Below, piece after piece: positions 10,838-22,658 of a stretch of 64,000 nt of DNA (its first letter is position 1; every line of letters begins with the position of its first letter). A model generated the notes under the pieces. The model had not been told where the DNA came from, ran no database searches, and saw nothing but the letters and a program-made list of their open reading frames with translations. Source of the DNA: Rhodeus uyekii (taxonomy: Eukaryota; Chordata; Actinopteri; Cypriniformes; Acheilognathidae); contig JAWRVZ010000214.1 in the NCBI GenBank assembly GCA_037043235.1, positions 871,820 through 935,819 on the forward strand, read 5' to 3'. Position numbers and translations under genes: made by a program.

Positions 10838-11060
10838 CTGCTTACCAAGGCTGTATTTATTTGATCAAAAATAAATAGAAAAACAGTAACATTGTGAAAT
10901 ATTATTAAATATCTGTTTTATATGTGAATATATTTAAAAATATGTGAATTTTAAGCATCATTACTCCAGTCTGCAGTGTCACATGATACTTCAGAAATTA
11001 TTTGATGGTCAAGAAGCATTTCTCATTATTTTCAAAGTTGAAAGTCATTGATTTTTTTCA
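10838..11060 (+). repeat. Cyprinid-type interspersed repeat, copy 1
   Basis: Contains aaggctgtatttatttgatc, aacagtaacattgtgaaata, ccagtctgcagtgtcacatg and ttcagaaatt in the fixed order of a short interspersed family that I know from carp-like fish genes. Further copies are at 25.3, 47.0 and 52.6-53.4 kb. Its class is unclear to me. Confidence 0.65.
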
Positions 11061-11976
11061 AACTTACTGAAAGGTGAATTCCAATACATAATTTTATTTA
11101 TATCTGAATGAACTGGTTAAGAGGACAGGTAAACGATTAGACTTGATTCTTCCATATAAAGCAGTGGTGTCAGGAATTGTCTGGCCCTCACAGTGATTGT
11201 TTTACTAAACTCTCATGGTTCTTGCAATCTGATATTTATATTTTCTCCTTAGGATTATGTCAGTCAGTATGATTTGATGTGATTGGATGTGTATCGGGGC
11301 TGAGCTGTGCTGTGTAGTGCTGTGAGGCTGTGGTGTGTTGACTGCATCTGTGAGGAGGCTGTCTGCAGGCGTAACGTCTGTCTTTGAGCCAGCCTCTCTC
11401 TCACATAACCTCTCCACCGGAGAGGGAGACGTGGAGATGGACCACAGGAGGCTAAGTGCCCTGTTTGGAGATTCAGTGGAGCATATGACCTTTAAAAGCA
11501 GTTCGGCAAGCAGCTAGGACTATTCTGGCAGCGTGTGTGTGTACACTTTCTTGGTTATACTTTAGGGACAAAACTGTCCCTTGATGTCAGCTAAATAACA
11601 AAAGACTTCCCTTTGGGGATGTCCTCAAAGGGAAACTGACTCTTAAATAAAGTCAATATTTTTTGTCCCTAGAAAGTAAAATCACAAATGAGATCGCTTT
11701 AATATAAGAGATGTATTTCTTAGAAAGCAACAACATGTTATATGGTGAGCAAAGGGAGATTTTTAAGTCTCCTGGTTCTCAGATTCTGAAGAAAGCATGT
11801 TTCAGAAGAGATCTCATCAACGCTTCAATCTAAGCTCAGATTTTGCAAGATATTAAATGATTGCAATGAATCTGAGCTGTTCTCCATGTAAAAATTTTAG
11901 ACCTAGACTATTACTGTCAATAATTCTATAAAACTGTAGGAGAAATGTTTCTAACACTCCTTTTCTCTATTCTCAG

Positions 11977-12146
11977 TGAATGTCATAACGCTACAGACCG
12001 TATAAAAGTTCGTGTTTGGGATGAAGATGACGACATAAAGTCCAGAGTGAAGCAGCACTTTAAGAAGGAATCTGATGATTTTCTGGGTCAAACTATCATC
12101 GAAGTGCGGATGCTGAGTGGGGAGATGGACGTCTGGTATAATCTTG
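11977..12146 (+). CDS. unc13c: unc13 exon: C2B domain, C-terminal half with Ca2+ loop 3
   Basis: Acceptor ctcag ends at 11976; donor gtatgt starts at 12147. One base completes the F codon of the previous exon, 56 codons follow (ECHNATDRIKVRVWDEDDD...), and a single G is left over. VWDEDDDIKSR is the Ca2+-binding loop 3 with the aspartate/glutamate cluster. The following IKSRVKQHFKKESDDF matches the amphipathic loop that lets Munc13 C2B insert into membranes in a PIP2-dependent way. LGQTIIEVRMLSGEMDVWYNL supplies the last strands of the C2 fold. The reading frame is intact with no stops. Confidence 0.96.
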
Positions 12147-12341
12147 GTATGTTATGGGCCTCATTGATAACATTTTTTACCATAATTTCAAGGAATCATT
12201 AACAAACATACAACAAAATCACTTTTTTCACATTTTTTTCATGCAAATTATAATATTGGTACTTTTCAGGTCATATTTTACCTAAATAAATACATGAATA
12301 ATAATAATAGTTCTTATTTATTATTATTTTTCTTTCTTTCT

Positions 12342-12344
<3 letters not shown>

Positions 12345-12418
<74 letters not shown>
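12345..12418 (+). repeat. (CT)n-(AT)n compound microsatellite
   Basis: A run of CT dinucleotides (to about 12378) passes directly into about 20 AT units. It lies 200 bp inside the intron after the second C2B exon. Confidence 0.97.
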
Positions 12419-12423
<5 letters not shown>

Positions 12424-13853
12424 TAATATGATTTAGTCTTATTTTTTTTAAAATGGTGTTAAAAAAATCTGTTTGTTTTCCATTAATTAATTTATTTATT
12501 ATCAATGATAATTAGTTTCTTTTTTTATATTTGAAATATGTAATTGTCAAAAATATGGAAGTGCAAGACAAAAAAACGAGAGTTTTTAAATATAATACAA
12601 TCTCTTGATTTTAAGGTCTCCTAAAATCTCCAAAAAAAGGTCTCCCAAGGTCTCCAAAAAAAAATAAAAAATTACAACTATGCACCATAAAAGAAGTTCA
12701 TCCTGTGCTTTATTTCAGGTCTTCTTTTTGTTTTTGATGAACTATCCCTTTACTTTTCAAGGAAAGTTGAAGAGACCTTCCTCCGATTTGTTCTTGTGCA
12801 GATGGACTCATTGTTCTGCAGAGAATTATCTTTGCTTTTGTTGATGGTTTATGTGTTGGATTGTTTTCCTTGGCTTGGAGCAAAAGCGTGCGTTTTTTAG
12901 AGCTGTGACTTGCGCGAAACTCAACTGCTAATATCTGTGCAGTCATTCTCCATCTGTCCACATCGAGATGTGAGAATGATCCAGATGGGAGTTTGTCTGT
13001 CCGCTGCAGCCACGGACCAAACATCAATTAGAGCAATTAAGTGATGTCTACCAAACAGGATGTGAGGAGTCTTATCTGCAAAACCTCTTTTTACTTTTAT
13101 TTTAATAGCAGCTGCTGAATATCAAATTTAAAGTCAACATGACATTTACTTTCTTATCTATTTCCCTGATTGTGTGTTTTTGTTGCAAGCCACCACCAGC
13201 ATTTTTGGTCACTTTCAGATTTCATGGCCCTAAGACTATTTTGTTGTATTAATATCTGAGCATGCAGTATTTCAAAAACCAAAAAAATCAATGTTTTATC
13301 AAAGCTTTATGTATTCATTTTCATCAGAATGTGGGTGAGTTTCATAAAGAAAGCTAAATTTAGAACAAAAAGCTGAGAAAATAGCATTTTGTCAAAGACT
13401 TGCTTGTTTCTGCTTCTTTTTTGCATCTACCAGAGATTTTTTACTCTTTCAGAAGACGCGGCCTATCGTATAACAGTGAAAACACGAAAAGCCAGAAAAT
13501 TCTGTCAATAACGGGAAAAGAATGCATGTTTCTGAAGCATGATTCATCTTTGTGCGTGTAGACATGTCAACATTGGCCTGCTTCAATTTGCAGTTTGACC
13601 TGGGGTCAGAGTTGTAAAGGAACATGGCTGTCCTCTGATTAGATTTGGTGTGTGTCTGTCTGCAGGTCACTGTTTTGAGATAGGCTGCATTACACATGTG
13701 CTGTTGACAGGGTCAGAGGGAAGGGAAATTCGGCCACTCCAGCACAATTCAATATCTTTCACTTGTCGTATTTCTATTTAGTTTCGTCTTTTCTATATTC
13801 TATTCACATGCACAATTCATATTTCTTGCTCTTGTTGTTGTCTCTCCCTGCAG
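12419..13853 (+). other. Intron sequence without recognised features
   Basis: Rest of the intron between the second C2B exon and the linker exon. Apart from short duplicated aaggtctcc/tctccaaaaaaa phrases at 12600-12665 I see nothing I can support. Minus-strand frames at 12710-13027 and 13449-13697 have no family resemblance. Confidence 0.5.
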
Positions 13854-13969
13854 AGAAGCGAACAGATAAGTCAATGGTGTCGGGGGCCATCAGGCTGAAG
13901 ATCAGCGTTGAGATGAAAGGAGAAGAGAAGGTGGCTCCGCCTCATGGGCAATACACATGTTTACACGAG
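13854..13969 (+). CDS. unc13c: unc13 exon: C2B to MUN linker
   Basis: Acceptor ccctgcag ends at 13853 and donor gtatgt starts at 13970. Two bases complete a GAG codon and 38 codons follow: KRTDKSMVSGAIRL, then KISVEMKGEEKVAP and QYTCLHE. This closes the C2B beta-sandwich and begins the linker to the MUN domain. All segments are highly conserved in Munc13 proteins; proline-histidine-glycine before QYTCLHE is the variable spot. It ends in phase 0, so the next exon starts on a codon boundary. Confidence 0.95.
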
Positions 13970-14111
13970 GTATGTGTGTACTGCATCAAAATTTAGTTTT
14001 TGTTTTCCAGTAAAAAATATAGAAATATCTTTAATACTCACAAACTATTGTTATATTTGTGTTTATAAATAATAAATAACTTCTTGCTATTTTTCTGGGA
14101 GTAAAAACTTT

Positions 14112-14700
14112 AAAATAAAAAATCATGGCGGACGGCTGCAGGTCTTGCCTCGGGCAAATGGTGGCAACTCTTCCGTTCCCTCACAGATGGCAGTGAGCAA
14201 TCCATCCCACCTGTTGCTATGTTGCTCCAGCACCACAGCCTCAGGCAGCCACTGGCAGTCGCCATTCTGTGCTGCCCGACCTCCCCAGCACCATGATACA
14301 CTTTAACAGTGAGGGCTCTCCCACAGCTTGTCCCTCCTTTTTTCTGTGTTTCGGTACTAATATAAGAAAGTTCATTGTTAAGGGAAGTATGAGATAACCA
14401 GTAAACGGTGAATGTTAAATGTACCTTTTAATGACACAATAAACAAACAACAAACGAAAGTAAAGATGCAACACCTCATGGATGACTGATGCATAAATTA
14501 ATGATTGATGTATAAATTAAAATAAAACAACAACATGAAGAAGTCCTAACCTTTTCCTCTCTCGTCCTTCACTGTCGGCACTCCACCTTTTATCCTCCTC
14601 CGTGGGTTTCAAGGCCGGTGTGGCGCACAGGCTCATTAGCACTCGCACCAACAACTCTGCTCTGTACCCACTGCTCTCGGCCTTGCCCCGCTTGCCTCGA
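14112..14700 (-). mobile_element. Degraded gypsy-type LTR plus adjoining gag region
   Basis: On the minus strand it resembles the right half of the element at 6.1-6.4 kb. An LTR with ggataaaagg TATA-like and aacctctctcg-type phrases is followed by acctcatggatgactg-like sequence, a taccgaaacaca stretch where a primer-binding site would be, and a short broken gag-like frame to 14112. Divergence is high. Bases about 14463-14535 are duplicated almost exactly at 15867-15931. Confidence 0.5.
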
Positions 14701-15035
14701 TTATTTTATAGTATATTATATTATAGTTCTGTTACAGTAATTGTCAAAGTTAAAGTTAAAATTTTTGTTGATAGTTTGTCTCCCACTACTGGTTGTGAGG
14801 ATAATGTATTACAGTGTTGTTAATATCATGTGTTTGATCAGATGACTAACTTGGAAATTAGTGCCTTCCATGATGTTATTCTATTCATTCATGAGTTCGA
14901 TCTGCATTCGTCCTTGGCCTTTGTTAGCTTCGTCTGTATGTTTTATTGTTATTATTCTTAATACTTTCAATTGTATTTGATTGTTTTAAGTATTTGTAAC
15001 TTGTATTATTTGAGTGCATCTAGATAGATATAGAT

Positions 15036-15491
15036 CAGTGTTTTTCAACCAGTGTTCTGCAGCACACTAGTGTGCAGTGAGAGATCGTCAGGTGTGCCAC
15101 GGAAAATTATTCAATTTCAGCTAATTTTTCTAAAAAACACATTTTGAGCGGCTGCAAGCGGCAATGGTGTGCGTCTGTCCTCCGCCAACAATTGAGTAAC
15201 GCGCTCCATCCCCCCCCCCCCCTTAAACAACAAAGTATTGCGCTCCACAACCCTGTCAACAAAGGAGTATCGCGCCCCCCCCCCCCCCCGTCAACAATCG
15301 AGTATCGCGCTCCGCACCCCCCCATCAATAAACGAGTATCGCGCTCCCCCCCCCCCCATGTCAACAAACCAGTATCGCGCTCCCTTCCCCCCGTCAACAA
15401 CCGAGTATCGCGTTATTTTTAACAAGGTGTGCCTTGTGATTTTTTTCAATGAAAATATGTACCTTGGCTCAAAAAAGGTTGAAAAACACTG
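15036..15491. mobile_element. hAT-type MITE with perfect 8-bp target duplication and internal minisatellite
   Basis: Ends CAGTGTTTTTCAACC and GGTTGAAAAACACTG are inverted repeats, and ATATAGAT flanks both sides (15028-15035, 15492-15499). The body has gcagcacactagtgtg, shared with the element at 35.5 kb. Its centre is expanded into a C-rich minisatellite. Confidence 0.93.
15183..15415 (+). repeat. C-rich minisatellite, 7 units of about 33 bp
   Basis: Units follow aacaa(n)cgagtatcgcgct followed by a run of 6-15 C and gtc. The C runs vary in length between units. It sits wholly inside the hAT MITE and gives proline-rich frames on the + strand and glycine-rich frames on the - strand that are not real genes. 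Confidence 0.9.
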
Positions 15492-16287
15492 ATATAGATC
15501 ATATGAGAGCTATGAATACGCTCATTACTTTAATTTTCTTGACAATTTATTGTAATGTTTGTAAGAAATATTTAATTATATACACATTTTAGATAAATTA
15601 ATAGTAATAGTTAATAGTAAATTAATTTTTTTATTTTTTTATTTGTAGTTTTACCCTACCCTTATTAAAATATGGAAAAATACATTCTGTGTCTGTGAAG
15701 TTGATGAGGATTTACAAGCAGCAAATAAGTAACAACAGGAAAAAAAAATGAAATATGGATCCTAAGGACACATTAGCATCAGTAGATAATTTCTGCAAAA
15801 TTTAAACCCACCATATTGGAAATTTAAAGATCTGCTGAAACACTTATTTGTCTTATGAAGCAAAGGTGCAACACCTCACGGATGACTGATGCATAAATTA
15901 ATGATTGATGCATAAATTAAAATAAAACAACAACAATTAATTGTGAACATGCATTATGAATTGCTTTTTAGAGTCCAACAATCTTATTAATGCAAACTCT
16001 TCCAGCTACACACGTTTAGTCTGGCCCATGTCTTGCTGGTTTTATACCACCATCGGCTGCAGAGTGTTGTGGCATTTTTGTCGGTGTGATGACAGTAGGT
16101 TGGCACCCTGAAATGTTAACCTTTCCAAGTTGTCTGTACTGTTAATGTTTCTCAACATCCACTCCATATCGGTGTTGTTGCAGTTCATGCAATGCCCTGC
16201 ACAGTTCCTGGCCCTTAAACAGGTTTCCCATTTCTCTTTATCTGTTGAAATAACATGGATCTTCATTGGTCCTATGTTCTTCTGTAG

Positions 16288-16451
16288 AATCTCTTCCACT
16301 ACTTGACGGAGGTGAAGAACAGTGGAGTCGTGAAGATTCCAGAAGTCAAAGGCGACGATGCTTGGAAGGTTTATTTTGACGACGTGTCACAGGAGATTGT
16401 GGATGAGTTTGCCATGCGTTATGGTGTGGAGTCCATATACCAGGCCATGAC
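16288..16451 (+). CDS. unc13c: unc13 exon: linker and start of MUN domain
   Basis: Acceptor ttctgtag ends at 16287; donor gtgagt starts at 16452. Fifty-four codons plus two bases encode NLFHYLTEVKNSGVVKIPEV, then KGDDAWKVYFDD, EIVDEFAMRYG and VESIYQAM. The segment is the conserved entry into the MUN domain helical bundle, which catalyses the syntaxin-Munc18 to SNARE-complex transition. Minor substitutions (DDVSQEI) sit where vertebrate paralogs differ from one another. The split threonine codon is finished by the next exon. Confidence 0.96.
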
Positions 16452-19423
16452 GTGAGTAAAGAACCCTTTCAGTTTACTGTTGGTTCAGTTCAACTAATGT
16501 GAATAGCTCATCAATTATGAAACAGTTATGAAACATTTAATGCAGCTATTAAACAACTCAATAGAAAACAATAGTGTATGTATTCAGCTCAGCTCAGTTC
16601 AGTTCTATTCTCTATAAGTCCGACATGTGATGCACTGGATTTAACAGAAAGCAGCTATAGCGCACAATATTTGCTGTATTTATTTTGTCTGTCTAGTGCT
16701 TTTGAAATATGACGCTTGGCATTTTTCACGACTGGTGCTGATTGTTCTTCAACGGGAATTTATGAAAGGCTTGTTTCATGTTGAATCACTCTGAGTCTGT
16801 CGATGACTTACAGTCATACATGCACATGATGGCTTTATAAATCACAGTGTTTACCAGAAATTCTCAGGCTCACAATGAAAACCTCTCACTCTTAGCACCC
16901 GATTTCTCTTTTTGCCATTTGGATTACCGTAATTAATTTGGGCCCTGGATGTGAAGGACTAGTTTTCACAATTTGAGCCTGATGAATTTTGATATTGCCA
17001 TCCTGGAATATGGCCATGTTGTATGTTTTTTAAGAAATGAAAAGCTACACACTCCATCAGCTAGGGTTAGAAGAACTGTTGCCAAACATATAACATGCTA
17101 GAAACATAATAATCACTGCAAAAATGATCCAATCATAGACTCTTTAAATTCGGGCAGTGTATAAAGAGTTAGGGAGGTTTAAGCATATGTAACTGACATG
17201 CAGTTAGATATTCGATTCATTGCACATCAGTTTTTCTAGCATTGATTACTGTAGTTTACTGCTGCTGAACAGGGTGTTTTACTCATTCCGGTCAGTTCAG
17301 GAGCTTCATGGGTTTAGGTCAGTGTCTGATAAGGGCCACGTTTAACAGGTCATGTGATAGCCTCACAAAAAGGTCAATTTGAGCGGAAAATAACAATTGG
17401 TCTCTCTGGATTTTAAAAGTAGTCTTAAAATGTGTTGTCTTTGACTTGGCTATTGCACCTATTGCAACTATTATTCACCTCATGTTTCAGCAAAGCCTCT
17501 AAATGCTGACAGCTCCAGTTTAGATGATTGCCATGCATAAAGAAGCTCTAACTTGACATTGTACTTTCATATTGCATACAAACAATATATCTGTTCCCTG
17601 CTTTGCACATTTTAAACATATTTTATTTTTAAAGCAGGGACCAGCATCCATTTTTTCTCGGCTCCTGCTAATGGTGAATTGAGATAAATTATTATTGTAT
17701 TACAGTATTTACAGTAGTACAGTATTTTTATTAAAAAATATATTTAATATCCCCATAACCATGGGGTCATTTTTTGATAGGATTATTTATTTGTTGTTCA
17801 TTGCACCATGCGAAAGTGCGCCTGACATGAAAACACTGAGATTTTGTTCCTCGTGTTGTTGTTTTGGTGGCTTAATGTAAGGAATATTACACATGCGTAT
17901 GTGTTGCATGGGTTTCTAATGGGGAAATAATAATAATAGTACCAAATTTCTAATGCAAATCATGAGAGAAGTTCTATGGTAGGCATTTTTGTCTTCTAAT
18001 TGTGCAAATTTCATGCAGTTTCTGAATAAGTTATTATATTAACATATTAGATAAGTTATTAACATAACATTAGATCATATGTTTAGTTATTAGATTTAGA
18101 TCAACTGGTGTATTTGAAAAAGTATCACTTGAAAGTTTTTTAGTCTTAAATGTTTTATATATTTTTTTGTTAATTGCGTGACTTATTCAATTAGTTCACG
18201 CCATTTAGACAGCCTTGCTGTAGGGAGTAATTGATTACTTAAATAAATAAAGTTACTGGCAAGTGACTCCAAATGCATGTTGGCACTTGCTGAGTGTACA
18301 TTTTGGATCCTACGTCTAGAGTATATCTTGTTGATCCAGAGAGACGTGAGGTTCTGCTGTTCCTCTGCTCTGACTTTTAAAGAATCTGCTGATTTGTGTT
18401 TCTGTTTTAGGATAATGGATATTGATTAATTCAATAAATGAAAGTCTTCAGCAATGAGTGTTCGGTACTTACTGAATCAGGGGAACTGATCTCAATGATT
18501 AGATGTAGAGTTATTTATACACCTCTATATGGAAATCATTCAACACCATTGATCCTTGTAGATTGTGTTCTAGTGTGATTGTAAAAATTCTAGTAATGTG
18601 AAAATTTGTGTTTTAATGAACCTACTTAAGTTAATGCAAACTGTTTTTGCAAGTGTTGCATATGAATGAGGTCACTTCTTCTGGTTAACCTTTACATCTG
18701 ATGGACAATGTATGGAGATTATCTTAGCCAGAACGGCACAGGGCCTTTTCCTCGAACTGAAGCTCCTCGCACAGTTTCCAGGGATGCTCATGTTTGTTTT
18801 GATGACCTTGTAATCATAAGCAAGGTCATGTGACGTGTTCCTGGTGTTATTAGAGTTTCAGCCCATAGTTTTTACCATTCAGCATTTTTTATTGCTGAAC
18901 GGGGGATAATGATTTCAGGGTGAAATACTCTGCCATCAGCATCCTGTTGGTCAGTAGGTTTACAGATCATGCATCACAAATGAGGGATGTTTTTAAAAAT
19001 CTCCAAAAAGGTCACACACATTGAAACAAAGCTATGCATGTTGTAACTTGAAATGCAAATTGTCATTAGGAATGTGAATCGTAAGAAGCTGAACAGTTCT
19101 GGTTCGTAGTCTGATTTACCCTTAACAATTTTTAAGGATTTAAGGATTTTATTAAGGATAAAAAATGAATTTTTATTTGTCAGTGAACAGTCAAGAATTA
19201 TTTCAGGAGTAGTTAGACTGATTTAAAGTCTTTTTGCTCGGTTCTTGAGAGTCATTTGCTTGCAAATTGGACATTGTCGTTGAATGCAACCAGCGAAGAT
19301 AACGCAATAGATGTTCATTGGGTTTTTATATTATTTTGTGGGTCACTTCTTTTATTGCATTCAAGTCCGACTGTAAATTCAGATAAAATATAATTGATTT
19401 TGCGATGGTGCTAAAAATGTAGT
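16452..19423 (+). other. Intron sequence without recognised features
   Basis: First 3 kb of the intron before the SKYMCPG exon. No terminal repeats, SINE signature or coding similarity were found. It is plain A/T-rich sequence with short TTTTT and ATTA runs. Confidence 0.5.
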
Positions 19424-19779
19424 TGTCACGGTCTTGTCCTGTGTTGTTCCCTTCCAGGTCCCTTTATGTATCTTCCAGGTCCTACACGCTCCCATCTGTG
19501 TCTAATTAGTGCCCAAGTCTCGTCAGCTGTTCCTAATCCTGTGTTTGTCAAAATATACCCTCCTGTGTTCCCATGTCTTGGTGTCTTGTTGACGTTGTCT
19601 GATGTTACGTATGTGGATGTTCCCTGTTCTGAGAATTTCGGGTTTTTTGCACTATTACGTGCCGTTTATGTTTGGTTATCAGTCTTTTGGTTTTCCGTGT
19701 TTTGAATAAATAAGTCTTTAGTTTATCTTATTGCTTCCTTGTTCTTCTCCGTGTCGCACACGCCCCAAACACTTTACGG
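19424..19779 (+). mobile_element. LTR-like repeat, + orientation
   Basis: Begins TGTCACGGTC and carries a TATA-like aaaatatac near 19550 and AATAAA at 19705-19710, in LTR order. Its reverse complement is present at 31493-31903: ttccaggtccctttatgta, cccatctgtgtctaa, tcagctgttcctaatcctg and tcgcacacg are shared. No clear target duplication is left at this copy. Confidence 0.65.
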
Positions 19780-19784
19780 CTGCA

Positions 19785-20105
19785 AAAGCCAGGAGAGAGG
19801 ACTGGCAAAAAGTTGCCGACAAATTAAATTTGTGAGTAGCCTAGTGATCGTGTATATAATTATATTGACTCATATTAATTGTACTGTATTTCATAATCAT
19901 CTTTTATATTAGAGCCACCACAGGACCCACTTGAACTTGGGAACAAGTAAAAGTAAAATGCAAACATATTATGCAAAATAGTATCTTTACTACTTGCGCT
20001 GTGCTGCAAAAAAAAAAGTAAATTAATGAAATAGAATTGCAAAAACTAATAAAGCAAAAAGTCAGACTTGAGATTGAATTGCTTCAAGAGGAACTTCAAA
20101 GTTAA
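19785..20105 (+). pseudogene. Myb/SANT-like domain relic (transposon accessory protein type)
   Basis: Fragments in order on the + strand are TAAKARREDWQKVADKLN (about 19785-19834), TWEQVKVKCKHIMQN (about 19936-19980) and IELQKLIKQKVRLEIELLQE before a stop near 20105. This is the layout of Myb/SANT DNA-binding proteins carried by Harbinger-type transposons and of NAIF1-like host genes: a trihelix with W residues, then a C-terminal coiled coil. The pieces are in different frames with stops between them. Whether the gap at 19835-19910 was an intron or an insertion is unclear. Confidence 0.55.
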
Positions 20106-22302
20106 TAAAATACACGAATAAACACAATGTACTATTGAGGACCTTGCATGATTTATTTATTTCATTCCACAGGCAAGATGATCAGCTGGATTTTTTTAAA
20201 ATAAATAAAATAAACTGTAAACTAAACTGTCTGCAAAGTTCCCTTTTTTCAAAAATGACTGCTTGAGTGCTGGTAAACTTAGCGAATGGCACGACACACA
20301 GCACTTTCACAATGTTCTCCGCATCCCAACAGTGTAAATGAACGTGCCGTTCATTTAATAAATATATATATATATATTTTTTTTTATTATATTTTTTTAT
20401 ATATTATAATTATTATAATTATATTAAATATATTATATTGCACCTTCAGCAACAGGTTTCTCTCGTAAAAACGGACAGGACATGTTGCGACAAACTTCCC
20501 ATTTCACCTCAGCTTATAAAGCCGTGAACTAATCCTGCTAACTTGAAGTAAGCCTGCTCCGAGCAGGTTCACTTCAGCGGACCTGTTACTATGACAACAA
20601 GTCCCGGATGAGCGTCGAAGAACCGAACAATCCAAGATCATGCGAAATCGTCAACAATCTAATCCAGCTAAGTGAGTTAGCGAGGTACGAAGAATATGCC
20701 CCTGGATTGGAGGGAGGTGCTCAGAGGTTAAAGAGGACAGCAAATAGAGAGAAGACAAGTCAATACTTGCTGGAAAGTTTTATTTCTATGATTTACAGCA
20801 AAGCTCTACGGACCACTGGAGCAGCAAGACAAGGATTTTAAAAATGACGAAAGAGCAAATGGTCATAGGCTGAAAGGATAGCAAGCTGTTACCAGGCAAC
20901 AGGAAGTCAACACCCTCCATCAAATATAATATATTCTGATTTAGCCGTGAGCATCTTTCAATCTTGTCTGAAATAGGGAGGATGGAATATGGAGGGAGGA
21001 AAGGATAACTCTTCACCTTTTCTTGGAGGCACAATAATTCTTCATTCCCCTGTGTGTCATGATGGGCCGTTCAGGCTCAAAGGTCACATTATCAGAACTA
21101 ATGAGTCCCAAGTCAATATCCACAGGTACTAATGCACAGTCTCACGTCTTTACAGCCTATGGCCTCTTCTTGCAGACTTACTATAAAAAACAGAGATGTA
21201 ATATAATCAGGGCTGTTTACTAAAGCAAACATCTCCATTCTTGCTTAGTAGTCAAATCATTATTCCTAAGGATTACATTTTTTAAAAATGCGGAATGAGG
21301 AGGCTGTCAAACTTCAGAAATAACAAAGTCACAGTTGTTCTGAACAAAGCACATGACAGGAATAATCCAAGAAACAGTCTTTAATTCCAAACTAGTCAGA
21401 AACGGATTCACAACACCTCAACATTGACAAGACAGGACAAGGACTGCAAGAACACAAGGAGTATAAATATTAGAACAAATGAGGGAACTTATAAGCTAAT
21501 TAATTGGTTGACAGGTGTAATGAACCAAACAGAAAAAGATTAGGAAAACTAGGTCAGCTGACAGGGCACACAGGTAAAACAAAGTAAAAACAGAGCAGAC
21601 ATGTTACAGTTTCAGTCTGTGGGTTGGTTTAATGCCTAGCTCAGAATACACAGTTTTAGCCTGATTTTGGCACAATCCATTTGACTAAGGGTGATAAAGG
21701 CGTTTTATCTTGAATAGTGTGTCATAGTGGAAGACAGCCGACGCCGCGTCTGTGATTCTTCACAACAGAAAGATTATTATTTTTTTAAATCCCAGTCTTC
21801 CACAATGGGCTTCGTCAGATGCTCTATGAACAGCTTTCAAACATGCCGAAATGAAAGAGAAATGATAGTATTGGAGCAATGGAGGAGCGGTTTGTTGAGC
21901 TATGGCAGTTCTCTTGCCTTTATGATGGTTCCTCGAGGGACTACTAGGATAGAGTAATAAAAGGTAAATGCTGGCTAACAATAGCAAAGACACTTCAGCC
22001 ACCCGGTGACTACATATATTTTTACTACTGGCAAAAAAGAAAGAAAGATATTTTACCACAATTTCTCTATGGAGGATTCCATACTGTCCTCTTCATGTAA
22101 TCTAAGAACGAGTCAGGTTTTATTTTCTGACGACTTGTGTGGTTGAAAATGTTTGTTGGTGTAAGTGGGTGTGGCTTCAATCTGTGAGTTGGTTTAAATG
22201 GGTAAGGATTTAATCTGGGTGGTTTTAAATGGATGTGGCTTCAGGGAGTGGAAAATATAGTGGTGTATCCCCAGTAATCATGTTATTTTAGTATTATATA
22301 TA
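20106..22302 (+). other. Intron sequence with AT-rich tract and an unassigned repeat-like block
   Basis: Bases 20358-20440 are nearly pure A/T. The block 21355-21610 (tgacaggaataatccaag to gcagacatgttacag) has the look of a reverse LTR with a tttaat signal, but I could not define matching ends. A 77-codon + frame at 20608-20841 shows no known family. Nothing else is supported. Confidence 0.4.
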
Positions 22303-22658
22303 CAGTAATCCCTTGCCACTTCACGGTTCAAGTTTCACAAAATCAGTGCATCGCGGATTTTTCAAAAATATTTATCGTAAAATAAAAACTCAAAAATTAC
22401 GCCATATTGGCAGCCATGTTGCGGAAAGCAGCATTGTTTCATCGTGATGCGAGAGAAACGGTTTCCCAGGATGCCAGACACAGATAAAAAAACTCTCTCA
22501 GAGGCTTTGTACACACCCACAGGCACTCAGACAAGCCACGTGATTGGTTCCCGATGCGAGATCGACCAATGAGAGCTTGAGTGGATTTATCCCATGAGCT
22601 GATTGGCTGATCCTCGGGATTCCGGTCCACATTAACCTCGATAAATGAGGGAACACTG
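22303..22658. mobile_element. Tigger/pogo MITE, copy 1 (TA target)
   Basis: CAGTAATCCCTTGCC...ACCTCGATAAATGAGGGAACACTG is flanked by TA on both sides. It is 356 bp with no transposase. Its left end matches the right end of the element at 52706-53050 and vice versa, so the two copies are the same family in opposite orientation. It is richer in CpG and G/C than its surroundings. Confidence 0.88.

Larger units (their letters stand above)
14463..15931 (+). repeat. Direct repeat pair of about 65-70 bp
   Basis: gatgcaacacctcatggatg, actgatgcataaattaatga and taaaataaaacaacaaca occur at 14463-14535 and again at 15867-15931 with few differences, about 1.4 kb apart. The hAT element lies between. They may be ends of one degraded LTR element or a local duplication. 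Confidence 0.7.

Noticed and set aside
15107..15492. Proline-rich and glycine-rich frames
   Set aside because: Produced by the C-run minisatellite inside the hAT element.
21355..21610. Another solo LTR
   Set aside because: It has LTR-like wording (tgacagg..., tttaattcc, gttacag) but I could not find matching ends and a 5-bp duplication; mentioned only as repeat-like.
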